Source: Micromonospora sp. NBC_01740 (GTDB taxonomy: Bacteria; Actinomycetota; Actinomycetes; Mycobacteriales; Micromonosporaceae). From it: DNA of 64,000 nt. The DNA is taken from contig NZ_CP109150.1 of assembly GCF_035920365.1 (NCBI RefSeq), forward strand, positions 5,518,001-5,582,000, given 5' to 3'. Shown here piece after piece: positions 17,851 through 25,954 of this stretch. Numbering within the stretch: position 1 is the stretch's first letter; every line of letters begins with the position of its first letter. Made by a program: the position numbers and the translations under genes. Below the pieces are notes generated by a model that was not told the DNA's origin, searched no databases, and was given only the letters and a program-made list of their open reading frames with translations.

Positions 17851-18816
17851 TCAATCGGCGCGGGCCAGGGTGACGCCGAAGAGGCCGGCCGGATCGGTCC
17901 AGAAGTCGTGGGCGGCGAAGCCGGCCGAGCCCAGTTCGGCGGCGATCCCCTCCGGCCGGAACTTCGCCGACACCTCCGTGCGCAGCTCCTCGCCCTCGGC
18001 GAAGGTGACCGCCAGGTCCAGCACCCGTACGCGCATCGGCCGCCGCGCCCGCAGCCGCATCTCGATCCACTCCCGCTCGGCGTCCCAGAGCGCGACGTGG
18101 GCGAACCCCGCGGGATCGAAGTCGGCGCCCAACTCCCGGTTGACCACCCGCAGCACGTTGCGGTTGAACTCGGCGGTGACCCCGGCCGAGTCGTCGTACG
18201 CCGGCACGACCACCGCCGGGTCCTTGACGAGGTCGGTGCCGATCAGCAGCCAGTCCCCCGGCTCCAGCGCGGCCCGCATCGCGGCGAGGAACCGCGCCCG
18301 CTCGACCGGCAGGAGGTTGCCGATCGTGCCGCCCAGGAAGAGCACCAGCCGGCGCCCTCCGGTCGGCAGGCGGTCCAGGTGGCGGGTGAAGTCCCCCACG
18401 ATGCCGCGCACCCGCAGCCCGGGGTAGTCGGCGGCGATCTCGGCGGTGGACTGCCGCAGCGCGCTGACCGACACGTCCAGCGGCACGAACGTGCCGAGCC
18501 CGCCCCGGCGGGTGAACGCGTCCAGCAGCAGCCGGGTCTTCTCCGACGAGCCCGAACCGAGCTCGATCAGCGTCTTCGCCCCGGTCAGCTCGGCGATCGT
18601 GGCCGCCCGTTCGGCCAGCACCGCCCGCTCGGCCCGGGTCGGGTAGTACTCCGGCAGGCGGGTGATCTCCTCGAACAGCTCGCTGCCGCGGGCGTCGTAG
18701 AACCACTTGGGGGGCAGCCACTTCTCGTCGGCCGTCAGGCCGGTGCGGACGTCCTCCCGCAGGCTGCGGCCCAGGTCCTGCTCCTCCAGGTGGATCTCCA
18801 GCGGCTCCGCGCTCAT
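17851..18816 (-). CDS. egtD: L-histidine N-alpha-methyltransferase EgtD
   Basis: A 321-residue SAM-dependent enzyme that trimethylates histidine to hercynine, the second branch of ergothioneine synthesis. Visible signs are PPKWFYDARGSELFEEIT at the start, the SAM-binding IELGSGSSEKTR, FVPLDVSVSAL, and VLFLGGTIGNLLP, all typical of EgtD, and the C-terminal TEVSAKFRPEGI. Length is standard. It is the last gene of the egtABCD run on the minus strand, 45 bp after egtC. No internal defect is seen. Confidence 0.96.
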   Translation of the reverse strand: MSAEPLEIHLEEQDLGRSLREDVRTGLTADEKWLPPKWFYDARGSELFEEITRLPEYYPTRAERAVLAERAATIAELTGAKTLIELGSGSSEKTRLLLDAFTRRGGLGTFVPLDVSVSALRQSTAEIAADYPGLRVRGIVGDFTRHLDRLPTGGRRLVLFLGGTIGNLLPVERARFLAAMRAALEPGDWLLIGTDLVKDPAVVVPAYDDSAGVTAEFNRNVLRVVNRELGADFDPAGFAHVALWDAEREWIEMRLRARRPMRVRVLDLAVTFAEGEELRTEVSAKFRPEGIAAELGSAGFAAHDFWTDPAGLFGVTLARAD

Positions 18817-18861
18817 GTCATCCCCTTCGTCGTCGGGTGGAACGTCCCTGTCGGCCGGCGG

Positions 18862-19608
18862 TCAGACCTCGGCGAGGGCGCGGACGCGTAGCCCCGTCGC
18901 CGTGGCCTCCACCAGTTGCCCCTCCGGCACCGCCTGCCAGCCGGGGTCGTCGTCGTGCGGCTCGGACGCCAGCAGCACCGAGGCCGGCGTCGCGCGGATC
19001 GACAGCGCGTGCCCGGCCACGCTGGCCACCACCGTGCGCCCGTCGGTGAGCAGCAGGTTGAGCCGGGACCCGGGCGCGGCCCCGGCCACCGCCGTCACGG
19101 TCTCGGCGACCGCGCGCGCCGGCTTCACCCCGGCCCGCAGCCGGTGCCGCACCAGCGCCCACACCAGCGCCGAGTCGGTGGCCGCGTCGAGGGTGAGCAG
19201 GTCGCGTACGGGCAGGGTGGCGGCGAGCGCGACCATCGAGTCGGGCCAGCCCCGCACCACCCCGTTGTGGCTGAACAGCCAGCGCCCCTCGGCGAACGGG
19301 GCGGCGGCCCCGTCGAGGACCGCCATGCCCACCGTGGCGGAGCGGACGGCGGCCAGCACCGCGCCGGCCGAGGTGACCTGCGCGAGCTGGGCGATGGTCG
19401 GGTCGCTCCAGATGGGCTGCGACCGCCGGTAGCGCACCGGCTCACCGTCGCCCGGGTACCAGCCGACGCCGAAGCCGTCGGCGTTGATCGTCCCGCCGCC
19501 GCGCATGTCGCGGGGCGCCCAGGACTGCCGCACGAGCGAGTACGGCGGGTCGAACAGCAGCTCCCGCAGGGTGACCGGCGGCCCCAGGTAGGCCAGGTGG
19601 CGACACAT
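18862..19608 (-). CDS. egtC: Ergothioneine gamma-glutamyl hydrolase EgtC
   Basis: A 248-residue class II glutamine-amidotransferase-fold enzyme that removes glutamate from the gamma-glutamyl-hercynylcysteine sulfoxide made by EgtB. It starts MCRHLAYLG with the N-terminal nucleophile Cys2 after Met removal, and continues with the family features NADGFGVGWY and FSHNGVVRGW. The start at 19608 is fixed by the requirement for Cys2; upstream in-frame codons are not conserved. It lies between egtB (121-bp gap) and egtD (45 bp). Confidence 0.95.
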   Translation of the reverse strand: MCRHLAYLGPPVTLRELLFDPPYSLVRQSWAPRDMRGGGTINADGFGVGWYPGDGEPVRYRRSQPIWSDPTIAQLAQVTSAGAVLAAVRSATVGMAVLDGAAAPFAEGRWLFSHNGVVRGWPDSMVALAATLPVRDLLTLDAATDSALVWALVRHRLRAGVKPARAVAETVTAVAGAAPGSRLNLLLTDGRTVVASVAGHALSIRATPASVLLASEPHDDDPGWQAVPEGQLVEATATGLRVRALAEV

Positions 19609-19729
19609 CAGGCGACACCGCCCGGCCCGGCGGGGCGGCCCGGGCGCCGGCCGCCGATGTCGCCCCGCCCCGGGGGCCGGCCCCGGAACGGGGTGCCTGC
19701 TCCGGCCCAACCGTCCGGCCGCCCCGTCG

Positions 19730-21067
19730 TCACGGCTGCGACTCCTCCGGCCGGGCGTCCCGCGCGCAGCGGAAACCACTGAAGATCTGCCGCCGGATCG
19801 GGAAGTCCCAGTTGCGGAAGGTGCCCCGGCAGGCGGCCCGGTCGGTGCCGAACGACCCGCCGCGCAGCACCCGGTGGTCGTCGCCGAAGAAGACCTCCGA
19901 GTATTCGCGGTAGGGGAACGCGGTGAAGCCCGGGTGCCCCCGGAACGGCGTGGAGGTCCACTCCCACACGTCGCCGATGAGCTGGTGCACGCCCAGCGGC
20001 GAGGCGCCGGCCGGGTAGGCGCCCACCGGCGCGGGCCACAGGTGCCGCTGGCCCAGGTTGGCGTGCTCGGCGGTGGGGTCGTCGTCGCCCCACGGGTAGC
20101 GGCGGGAGCGGCCGGAGGCGGGGTCCCAGCGGGCCGCCTTCTCCCACTCCGCCTCGGTCGGCAGCCGCTTGCCGGCCCAGGCCGCGTACGCCCGCGCCTC
20201 GTGGTAGCAGACGTGCACCACCGGCTCGTCGTCGCGGACCGGCGCCCACCGCCCGAACCGCCGGTAGGCCCAGCCGTCGCCGTCGCGTCGCCAGTGCATC
20301 GGCGCGACCAGCTCCGCCTCCCGGCGGTGCCGCCAGCCGGCCGGGCTCCACCAGCGCGGGTCGTCGTAGCCGCCGTCGGCGATGAACTCGCGGTAGCGCC
20401 CGTTGGTCACCGGCGCGGCGTCGATGACGTACGCCGGCAGGTGGACCCGGTGGGCGGGTCGCTCGTTGTCCAGCGCCCACGGGTCGGTGTCGGTGCCCAT
20501 GGTGAACTCGCCGGCCGGCACCAGCACCTCGGCGTCGACCCGGACCGTCGGTTCCGGCGGCGGCGGGGCGTGCAGCACCGCCGGGCCGGCGCGCAACTGG
20601 TGGGTGGCGAGCATCGTCTCGTCGTGCTGCTGTTCGTGCTGCACGATCATGCCGAAGGCGAAGCCGTCGGCGACCAGCGGCCGCTCGGTGAACGCGACCC
20701 GGTCCAGCAGGTCGAGCACCTTGTCCCGGACGGTGTGCAGGTAGGCGCGGGCCTCCTGCGGGGGCAGCAGCGGCAGCGCCGGGCGGTCCCGGCGGGGCTG
20801 CTTGAACGCGTCGTACAGCTCGTCGATGTCCCGCCGGACGGGTTCGCGCCCGCCCACGTCCCGGACCAGCCAGAGTTCCTCCTGGTTGCCCACGTGGGCG
20901 AGGTCCCAGACCAGCGGGGACATCAGCGGCGAGTGCTGCCGCGTCAGGTCGGCCTCGTCGACCGCCTCGGTCAGCAGGGCGGTGCGGGCGCGGGTGCGGT
21001 CGAGTTCCGCCGCGATCCGGCTGCGCAACTGCTCCGGGCCCGTTGGGCGCGTGGTCGTTCCGGTCAC
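19730..21067 (-). CDS. egtB: Hercynine oxygenase EgtB
   Basis: A 445-residue non-haem iron enzyme that couples hercynine to gamma-glutamylcysteine with oxygen to form the sulfoxide. The N-terminal DinB-like domain carries the three iron histidines: LAHVGNQEE (first) and VQHEQQHDE (second and third). The C-terminal formylglycine-generating-enzyme-like domain includes AGEFTMG, DVWEWTSTPF and RNWDFPIRRQIFSGFR. GTG 21067 follows GGGGAGGAG and overlaps the egtA stop by four bases (GTGA), so translation is coupled. Length matches mycobacterial EgtB. Confidence 0.96.
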   Translation of the reverse strand: MTGTTTRPTGPEQLRSRIAAELDRTRARTALLTEAVDEADLTRQHSPLMSPLVWDLAHVGNQEELWLVRDVGGREPVRRDIDELYDAFKQPRRDRPALPLLPPQEARAYLHTVRDKVLDLLDRVAFTERPLVADGFAFGMIVQHEQQHDETMLATHQLRAGPAVLHAPPPPEPTVRVDAEVLVPAGEFTMGTDTDPWALDNERPAHRVHLPAYVIDAAPVTNGRYREFIADGGYDDPRWWSPAGWRHRREAELVAPMHWRRDGDGWAYRRFGRWAPVRDDEPVVHVCYHEARAYAAWAGKRLPTEAEWEKAARWDPASGRSRRYPWGDDDPTAEHANLGQRHLWPAPVGAYPAGASPLGVHQLIGDVWEWTSTPFRGHPGFTAFPYREYSEVFFGDDHRVLRGGSFGTDRAACRGTFRNWDFPIRRQIFSGFRCARDARPEESQP

Positions 21068-22296
21068 CGGTGACTCCTCCCCGCGGCGTCGCGTCGCCGC
21101 CGTACGCCTCGGTCGATGTCGTCGTGCAGGGCCGCCGGCAGGTCGAGCCGGGGCAGGGCCGCGAGGGCCAGGTCGAACAGGTCCGCCGCCGCGGCGGCCA
21201 GCGCCGGGTCGCGCAGGCCGTGGCGGGCGGCGGCGTGCCACCGGTGCGCCACCGGCCCGGCGACGGCGCGGGCCGCGCGGACCGTGCCCGGGTCGGCGAG
21301 CAGGACGGCCAGCACCGCGAGCGGGAGCACCCAGCCCCGGCCGGGCTGCGTGTCGAGGTAGCGCAATTCCAGGTAGCCCCGGGGCCGCACCGGCGGGAAG
21401 AGGGTGCTCACGTGGTAGTCGAGGTCGTCGGTGGTGGGCGGTCGGGGCAGCGCCCCGTCGACCCAGTCGGCGAACGTGATCCCCGGCGGCGGCGTCCAGT
21501 CCGGGCCGTCGCCGCGTACGCAGAGCAGTGGCGCGGCGAGGACGTAACTGGTCCAGGCCGTGACCGGGTCGGCGTCGGCCTCCGGCGTCCACACGGGACG
21601 GGTGCGGGCCGGGTCGATGCCGTACCAGGCGGCCATCCGGGCGGACGCCCAGCCGGTGCTGTGCCCGGCGTGCCGGTCGGCCGTGGCGAACGCGGCCAGC
21701 AGGGGCGGCCCGAGCGCGTGCACCGCCGCCCAGCGCTCCGGCAGGTGTGCCGGCTCCCCGGCGTCCAGGCAGACCTGGAGACCGGCGGTGCTGTACATCA
21801 TCGTCCGGCCGGCCGGGCCGCGCCGGTCGAAGACGTGGCGCATGGCGCGGTAGCGGGGGCCCTCGACCACCGGGCGGGGCGGCCGGTGCGGGTCTATGCC
21901 GCTGCGCCCGAGGACCAGCCCGGCGGCGTCGAGCAGGCCGGTCAGCACGGCGATGTCGCCGTCGGTGGCGTGGATGAGGGTGGCGAGCGAGGTGCGTGGC
22001 GCGGTGGAGATCTCCAACTGCCCGCCGGGCTCCACGGTCACGGTGCCACCGTGCGGGAGCGGCTCGGCGGGGCTCGCGCGGTCGAGGGTGCGGGGGCTGT
22101 GTCGCCCCAGGGCCGCCCGGAGCCGCCCGCCGTCGACCGGGCGGGCGGGGTCGGCGGCGTCGTGCACGGTCCATTCGAGTTCGACGCCGGTGTGGGTCGG
22201 TGGGCCGGTCTTGAAGCAGATGCGCGCGAGGTGGCCCTCGGCGGCGGCGGACTCCCGCAGGACGGTGGTCCGGTCGAGCTCCGGCGATGTCACCAC
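21064..22296 (-). CDS. egtA: Glutamate-cysteine ligase EgtA
   Basis: A 410-residue ATP-dependent ligase that makes gamma-glutamylcysteine for the EgtB step. Recognisable parts are GVELEWTVHD (substrate and metal glutamates), VEPGGQLEISTAP, and GYLELRYLDTQP, the GCS2/EgtA signatures. It is the first gene of the operon; the start is GTG 22296 with GGAAGGGGG upstream, and a second GTG directly follows. An actinomycete that makes mycothiol rather than glutathione uses this gene only for ergothioneine. The stop overlaps the egtB start. Confidence 0.93.
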   Translation of the reverse strand: MVTSPELDRTTVLRESAAAEGHLARICFKTGPPTHTGVELEWTVHDAADPARPVDGGRLRAALGRHSPRTLDRASPAEPLPHGGTVTVEPGGQLEISTAPRTSLATLIHATDGDIAVLTGLLDAAGLVLGRSGIDPHRPPRPVVEGPRYRAMRHVFDRRGPAGRTMMYSTAGLQVCLDAGEPAHLPERWAAVHALGPPLLAAFATADRHAGHSTGWASARMAAWYGIDPARTRPVWTPEADADPVTAWTSYVLAAPLLCVRGDGPDWTPPPGITFADWVDGALPRPPTTDDLDYHVSTLFPPVRPRGYLELRYLDTQPGRGWVLPLAVLAVLLADPGTVRAARAVAGPVAHRWHAAARHGLRDPALAAAAADLFDLALAALPRLDLPAALHDDIDRGVRRRRDAAGRSHR

Positions 22297-22440
22297 GGCA
22301 TGGCCCCCTTCCCGGCCGACTTCCGTTCGGTGTCACCGTAACGCCACCCACCGTCATCGGCGCGGGCGTCGGTGGCCCCACCCACTCCTGTCTAGCAGAC
22401 GAATTCCGCGCGGCCGGCCGGAACGTGCAGCGGAAACGGC

Positions 22441-22486
22441 GGTCCCGACCCGTCGCGACGGGCCGGGAGAATCAGCGGCCGGGACC
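22441..22486. terminator. Probable terminator between membrane protein gene and egtA
   Basis: GGTCCCG (22441-22447) pairs with CGGGACC (22480-22486), extended by an imperfect CC/GG step, with the palindrome GTCGCGAC inside. It is just past the stop (22501) of the membrane protein gene on the minus strand. Confidence 0.55.
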
Positions 22487-22500
22487 GACCGCGAGGGGCG

Positions 22501-23256
22501 TCAGTCGGTCGCGGTGGGAGACGGGGTCGGGCTCGACCCCTTCTTCGGCGGCTTGTCCGGCGACTCCTTCGCCGCCACCTCGGGCAGCAGTTCCCCGCAG
22601 AAGCCTTCGACCTGCTCCCGGCCGCCCGCCGCGGCCACCAGGCGCGCGAACGAGGGGGTGTCCAGGGCCTTCTCCCGCTGCGCCGGCTTCTTGGCCAGGT
22701 ACGCACGGCAGAGTCCGTGCAGTTGTCCGGTGTGCTGCTGGGGCGATCCCGGCGCGTCGCCGGCGGTGCTGCCGGGGGCGGGTGCGCCCGAGGTCGGGGT
22801 GGCGGAGGGGTGGGGCGGGGTCCCGGTGGGACGGCCACCGGTGTCTCCGGTCGATCCGTCCCGATGCGGGCCCGTGGTCGCCGGCGCCGGGGTGGTGGGG
22901 CGGGGCGGGGGGGCCGGGTCGTCGGCCCGCTCCAGCGTGACGGCGGCGAAGGCGGCGCCCGCGGTCGCGGTGACCGCGATCCCCGCGCCCCAGGCCATGG
23001 CGCCGGCGGTGAACCGGCGCCGGCGTGGCGACGGGACGGTTCCGGCGGCGGGGCCGGCCGCACGCGCCGCCCGGAAGGCCGCCAGGGCGTCCTCCTCCCC
23101 GGCCAGTTCGCCGGGGCGGGCGGGGGCGGCGGCGGCGGAGAGCAGCCGGGCGAGCGGCTCGGCGTCCGGCGTACGGGAGGCATCCGCGCGGGCGGCGTCG
23201 AGGAGCCGGTCGGACGCGCCGGGGTCGGCGGGCCGCTCGGTCCGGCGAAAGAACAT
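22501..23256 (-). CDS. Membrane protein partner of the ECF sigma factor
   Basis: A 251-residue single-pass protein. Residues 1-95 are cytoplasmic and Ala/Arg-rich, a TM helix lies at about 85-108, and a Pro/Thr/Ser-rich extracellular linker (about 115-170) leads to a small helical domain with two cysteines (LCRAYL and GFCGEL). I chose ATG 23256 because GAGGGG lies 7 bases ahead; a GTG at 23271 one base after the sigma stop is the alternative. Its position directly after an ECF sigma gene and its topology suggest an anti-sigma factor, but it lacks a clear HxxxCxxC zinc motif, so this is inferred from context only. Confidence 0.65.
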   Translation of the reverse strand: MFFRRTERPADPGASDRLLDAARADASRTPDAEPLARLLSAAAAPARPGELAGEEDALAAFRAARAAGPAAGTVPSPRRRRFTAGAMAWGAGIAVTATAGAAFAAVTLERADDPAPPPRPTTPAPATTGPHRDGSTGDTGGRPTGTPPHPSATPTSGAPAPGSTAGDAPGSPQQHTGQLHGLCRAYLAKKPAQREKALDTPSFARLVAAAGGREQVEGFCGELLPEVAAKESPDKPPKKGSSPTPSPTATD

Positions 23257-23272
23257 CCTGGATCCCCTCACG

Positions 23273-23902
23273 TCAACCGTCCGCCGGTTCGGCGTGCGAC
23301 GTCTGCCGCCGGCCGGTACGCGGTCGGGGCGCCGCGGCGGCCTCGGGGGCGGCCGGCGACCGGCTCGGGTCGTAGCGTTCCATCAGGACGGCGAGCCGGC
23401 GCAGCCCCCGGTGGGCGGCGGTACGCACGGCACCGGCCCGGCGACCGAGTACCCGCCCGGCGGTCTCGGCGTCCAGCCCGACGACGGCGCGCAGCAGGAC
23501 GGCCTCGGCCTCGCGGGGCGGCAGGGTGGCGATCAGCGCGAGCGCCGCCTCGGTGCCGATCGTCTCGCCGGCCCGTTCGGCCGTGTCGGCGTCGCCGGCC
23601 AGTTCGGCGAGCGCCTGCACCGGCACGGGCAGCGAGGGACGACGGCGTTGCCGGCGCAGGTGGTCCATGGCCCGGTTGCGGGCGATGGTGACGGTCCAGG
23701 CCCGGAACTCGCCGCCGGTGAAGCTGGGCAGGTCGCGGGAGACCTGCAACCAGGTCTCCGAGGCGACGTCCTCGGCGTCCGCGCCGACCAGGGCGGTCAG
23801 GTATCGGAGCAGGCCGGGCTGGAGGCTGCGGTAGAGGAAGCGGAAGGCGTCCTCGTCGCCGGCCTGCGCCGCCACGACGGCCTCGTTCAGCTCACCGGCC
23901 AT
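23273..23902 (-). CDS. ECF RNA polymerase sigma factor
   Basis: A 209-residue sigma-70 family protein with only regions 2 and 4. Region 2 contains FRFLYRSLQPGLLRYL, DAEDVASETWLQV and AWTVTIARNRAMDHLRRQ; region 4 has LPPREAEAVLLRAVVGLD and the helix-turn-helix AETAGRVLGRRAGAVRTAAH. It would direct RNA polymerase to a small stress or surface regulon. The ATG 23902 is preferred to an upstream Cys-rich extension. The next gene is its likely membrane-bound regulator. A 24-bp perfect palindrome lies 38 bp upstream. Confidence 0.9.
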   Translation of the reverse strand: MAGELNEAVVAAQAGDEDAFRFLYRSLQPGLLRYLTALVGADAEDVASETWLQVSRDLPSFTGGEFRAWTVTIARNRAMDHLRRQRRRPSLPVPVQALAELAGDADTAERAGETIGTEAALALIATLPPREAEAVLLRAVVGLDAETAGRVLGRRAGAVRTAAHRGLRRLAVLMERYDPSRSPAAPEAAAAPRPRTGRRQTSHAEPADG

Positions 23903-23939
23903 GTGGTCGCCGCTTCCGTGCCGTGGACACGCACAGGCG

Positions 23940-23963
23940 GCGCACGCCCACGTGGGCGTGCGC
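23940..23963. promoter_or_regulatory. 24-bp perfect palindrome upstream of the ECF sigma gene
   Basis: GCGCACGCCCAC (23940-23951) is followed directly by its exact reverse complement GTGGGCGTGCGC (23952-23963), with no spacer. It is 38 bp before the sigma ATG, within the likely leader or promoter. It could be an operator or a leader hairpin; the absence of a loop favours a DNA-binding site. Confidence 0.65.
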
Positions 23964-24438
23964 GAGGCAAGCACGGTCCGGCAGACGGACCTGATCCCGC
24001 ACCCTCAGCCCCCCGCTGACCTGATCACGCCCGGGACCGCGTCGCCCGGACGGTACGTCTGGACTCCTGCCGTGGCGGCACGGCCGGTGGCGCAGGTGCC
24101 GCGGCGACGCCGTGGGGCGGGCCCGAGTCGGGCTAACGCTAGGAGCGCCGGGTCGATCGGGCAAGCCCGCTCCGGTGGGCAGAAGAGTGAGAATTATCTA
24201 GCCGTTCGGCCGGTCGGTCGCCGTAACGGCGCGGCGGCCCGGGACGCTGCACCCTGCCGACGGGCGCGGGCGGCGGCGCATTCGACCAGCCCACGACGGG
24301 CATGGGGGGAATGTCGTCACACACGGTCCACGGACGCTCACAGCCTATCCGAGGCGGGTACGGTCCCGCCGCCCCCACCGCGCGGTCGGCGCGGGCCGAC
24401 CCGACGGCACGCGGCGCGCCGATCCCCGCCAGCCTGGG

Positions 24439-24444
24439 TACGGT
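24439..24444 (+). promoter_or_regulatory. Candidate -10 of a leaderless kinase transcript
   Basis: TACGGT (TANNNT) sits 6 bases before the GTG start at 24451, and no Shine-Dalgarno is present between them. That spacing places transcription start at or next to the start codon, the usual layout of leaderless actinobacterial genes. Confidence 0.55.
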
Positions 24445-24450
24445 AATGCT

Positions 24451-25812
24451 GTGTTGTCATCGGAGGTCGTACTCAGCGGTCGCTACCGCCTGGACGAGCG
24501 TGTCGCCACGGGCGGCATGGGCGACGTCTGGCGGGGCAAGGACCTCGTCCTCGGCCGACAGGTCGCGGTCAAGGTCCTGCTGCCGGCGCTGGTCTCCGAC
24601 CCCGACTTCATCGCCCGCTTCCGTGCCGAGGCCCGGATCATGGCCGCCCTGCGCCACCCGGGCATCGTCCAGGTCTTCGACAGCGGCGAGGACGACCTGC
24701 CCGACGGCGGGCGGGCCGACTACCTGGTCATGGAGTTCGTGACCGGCCAGCCGCTGTCCAAGCGCATCGAGGCCGTCGGGCGTCTCGACGTGGCCGAGAC
24801 GATGGCGATCGTCGCGCAGGTCGCGCAGGCGCTGCACGCCGCGCACCTCGGCGGGATCGTGCACCGCGACGTCAAGCCGAGCAACCTGCTGGTGCAGGAG
24901 GACGGCAGTGTCGTGCTGGTCGACTTCGGCGTCGCCCGGTCGACCAACATCACCAGCATCACCAGCACGAACGCCGTGCCGGGCACCGCGCTCTACATGG
25001 CGCCGGAGCAGGCCGCCGGCCGGCCGGTGTCCGGCGCGACCGACATCTACGCCCTCGGCGCGGTGACCTACTGCTGCCTGAGCGGCAGCCCGCCGTTCAC
25101 CGGCGACAACCCGCTGCAGGTCGCCGTGCGCCACCTCGACGACGAGCCGCCGGAGTTGCCGCACGACGTTCCGGAGGCGGTCCGCGCGCTGGTCTCCCGC
25201 GCCCTGGCCAAGGATCCGGCCGACCGGTTCAGCAGCGCGGCGGCGATGGCCGAGGCCGCCCGCGCCGCCGTGTCCGACCCCTCCGCGCCGACCGCCATGG
25301 TGCCCGCCGCCGCGGCGGCGGGCGGCGTCGACCCGGGCACCCGCACCGACGTGCCGGTCGCCGCGACCGTGGCCCGCCGGAGGCGACGCGGCACCCTGGT
25401 CGGCGCGGCCACGGCGGTGCTGGTGGCGCTGGCCGGCCTCGGCGCGGCGCTCGGCGCGTCGCGCGAGGCCGACGCGCCGGCGGTCAAGGTCCCGCAGGCG
25501 ACCACTCCGGCCGCGGAGCCGAGCGGCGGCGCCGAGGCGCCGGTGAAGCAGGAGGACGCCCCCGTCGACCCCGGGCGGCCGTTCCGGCCCACCGGCTCCA
25601 CCGCCAGCCCCTCGCCGTCGGCCACCGCGCCGCCGGTCTCGCCCCAGCCGAGCGGGTCGGCGGCTCCGGAGTCGCCGGATCCCACCAAGACCGACGATCC
25701 GCCGGTGGCCACGCCCAGCACCAGCACCGCCCCGACGCAGACCACGCCGCCGACGGAGCCGACCCCGACCCAGACCACCCCGGTCGAGCCGGCCAATCCG
25801 CCTGCGGTCTGA
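24451..25812 (+). CDS. Serine/threonine protein kinase with extracellular Pro/Thr-rich tail
   Basis: A 453-residue PknB-type kinase. Glycine loop ATGGMGDVW (19-27), ATP lysine Lys41, HRDVKPSN catalytic loop, DFG and MAPEQ are intact, so unlike the other kinase of this window it is a normal RD enzyme. A TM helix lies at about residues 313-335. The outer part (about 340-453) is Pro/Thr/Ser-rich with no PASTA or other folded sensor domain. It should phosphorylate proteins on Ser/Thr in response to an unknown surface signal. The GTG start appears leaderless. It stands alone ahead of the sugar dehydrogenase gene. Confidence 0.92.
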   Translation: MLSSEVVLSGRYRLDERVATGGMGDVWRGKDLVLGRQVAVKVLLPALVSDPDFIARFRAEARIMAALRHPGIVQVFDSGEDDLPDGGRADYLVMEFVTGQPLSKRIEAVGRLDVAETMAIVAQVAQALHAAHLGGIVHRDVKPSNLLVQEDGSVVLVDFGVARSTNITSITSTNAVPGTALYMAPEQAAGRPVSGATDIYALGAVTYCCLSGSPPFTGDNPLQVAVRHLDDEPPELPHDVPEAVRALVSRALAKDPADRFSSAAAMAEAARAAVSDPSAPTAMVPAAAAAGGVDPGTRTDVPVAATVARRRRRGTLVGAATAVLVALAGLGAALGASREADAPAVKVPQATTPAAEPSGGAEAPVKQEDAPVDPGRPFRPTGSTASPSPSATAPPVSPQPSGSAAPESPDPTKTDDPPVATPSTSTAPTQTTPPTEPTPTQTTPVEPANPPAV

Positions 25813-25954
25813 GCGCCGGCGCCCGGCCGCGTGATCCCGTGGTGACGCCACGCCGGTCCCACTGGCACCGATAACCCCAAACCGGACGTACGGGCACAGA
25901 AATCACTCTAGGCTCCCCAGCAGGCACTTTCCGCCCTCTGCCTCAGGAGCCCGG

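Larger units (their letters stand above)
23903..24450. other. Divergent region between sigma factor and kinase genes
   Basis: 548 bp with no gene I can support; short open frames here lack ribosome-binding sites and family features. It contains the long palindrome at 23940-23963, an AT-rich patch at about 24186-24202 (GAGAATTATCTAG) that may hold a promoter, and the -10 of the kinase at 24439. Confidence 0.55.

Noticed and set aside
19730-22381. 883-codon minus-strand frame joining EgtB with upstream sequence
   Set aside because: Only the 19730-21067 part encodes EgtB; the rest is a shadow of EgtA in another frame.
24139-24378. Short ORFs in the sigma-kinase gap
   Set aside because: Arg/Pro-rich low-complexity products on both strands with no start signals; typical of random GC-rich DNA.
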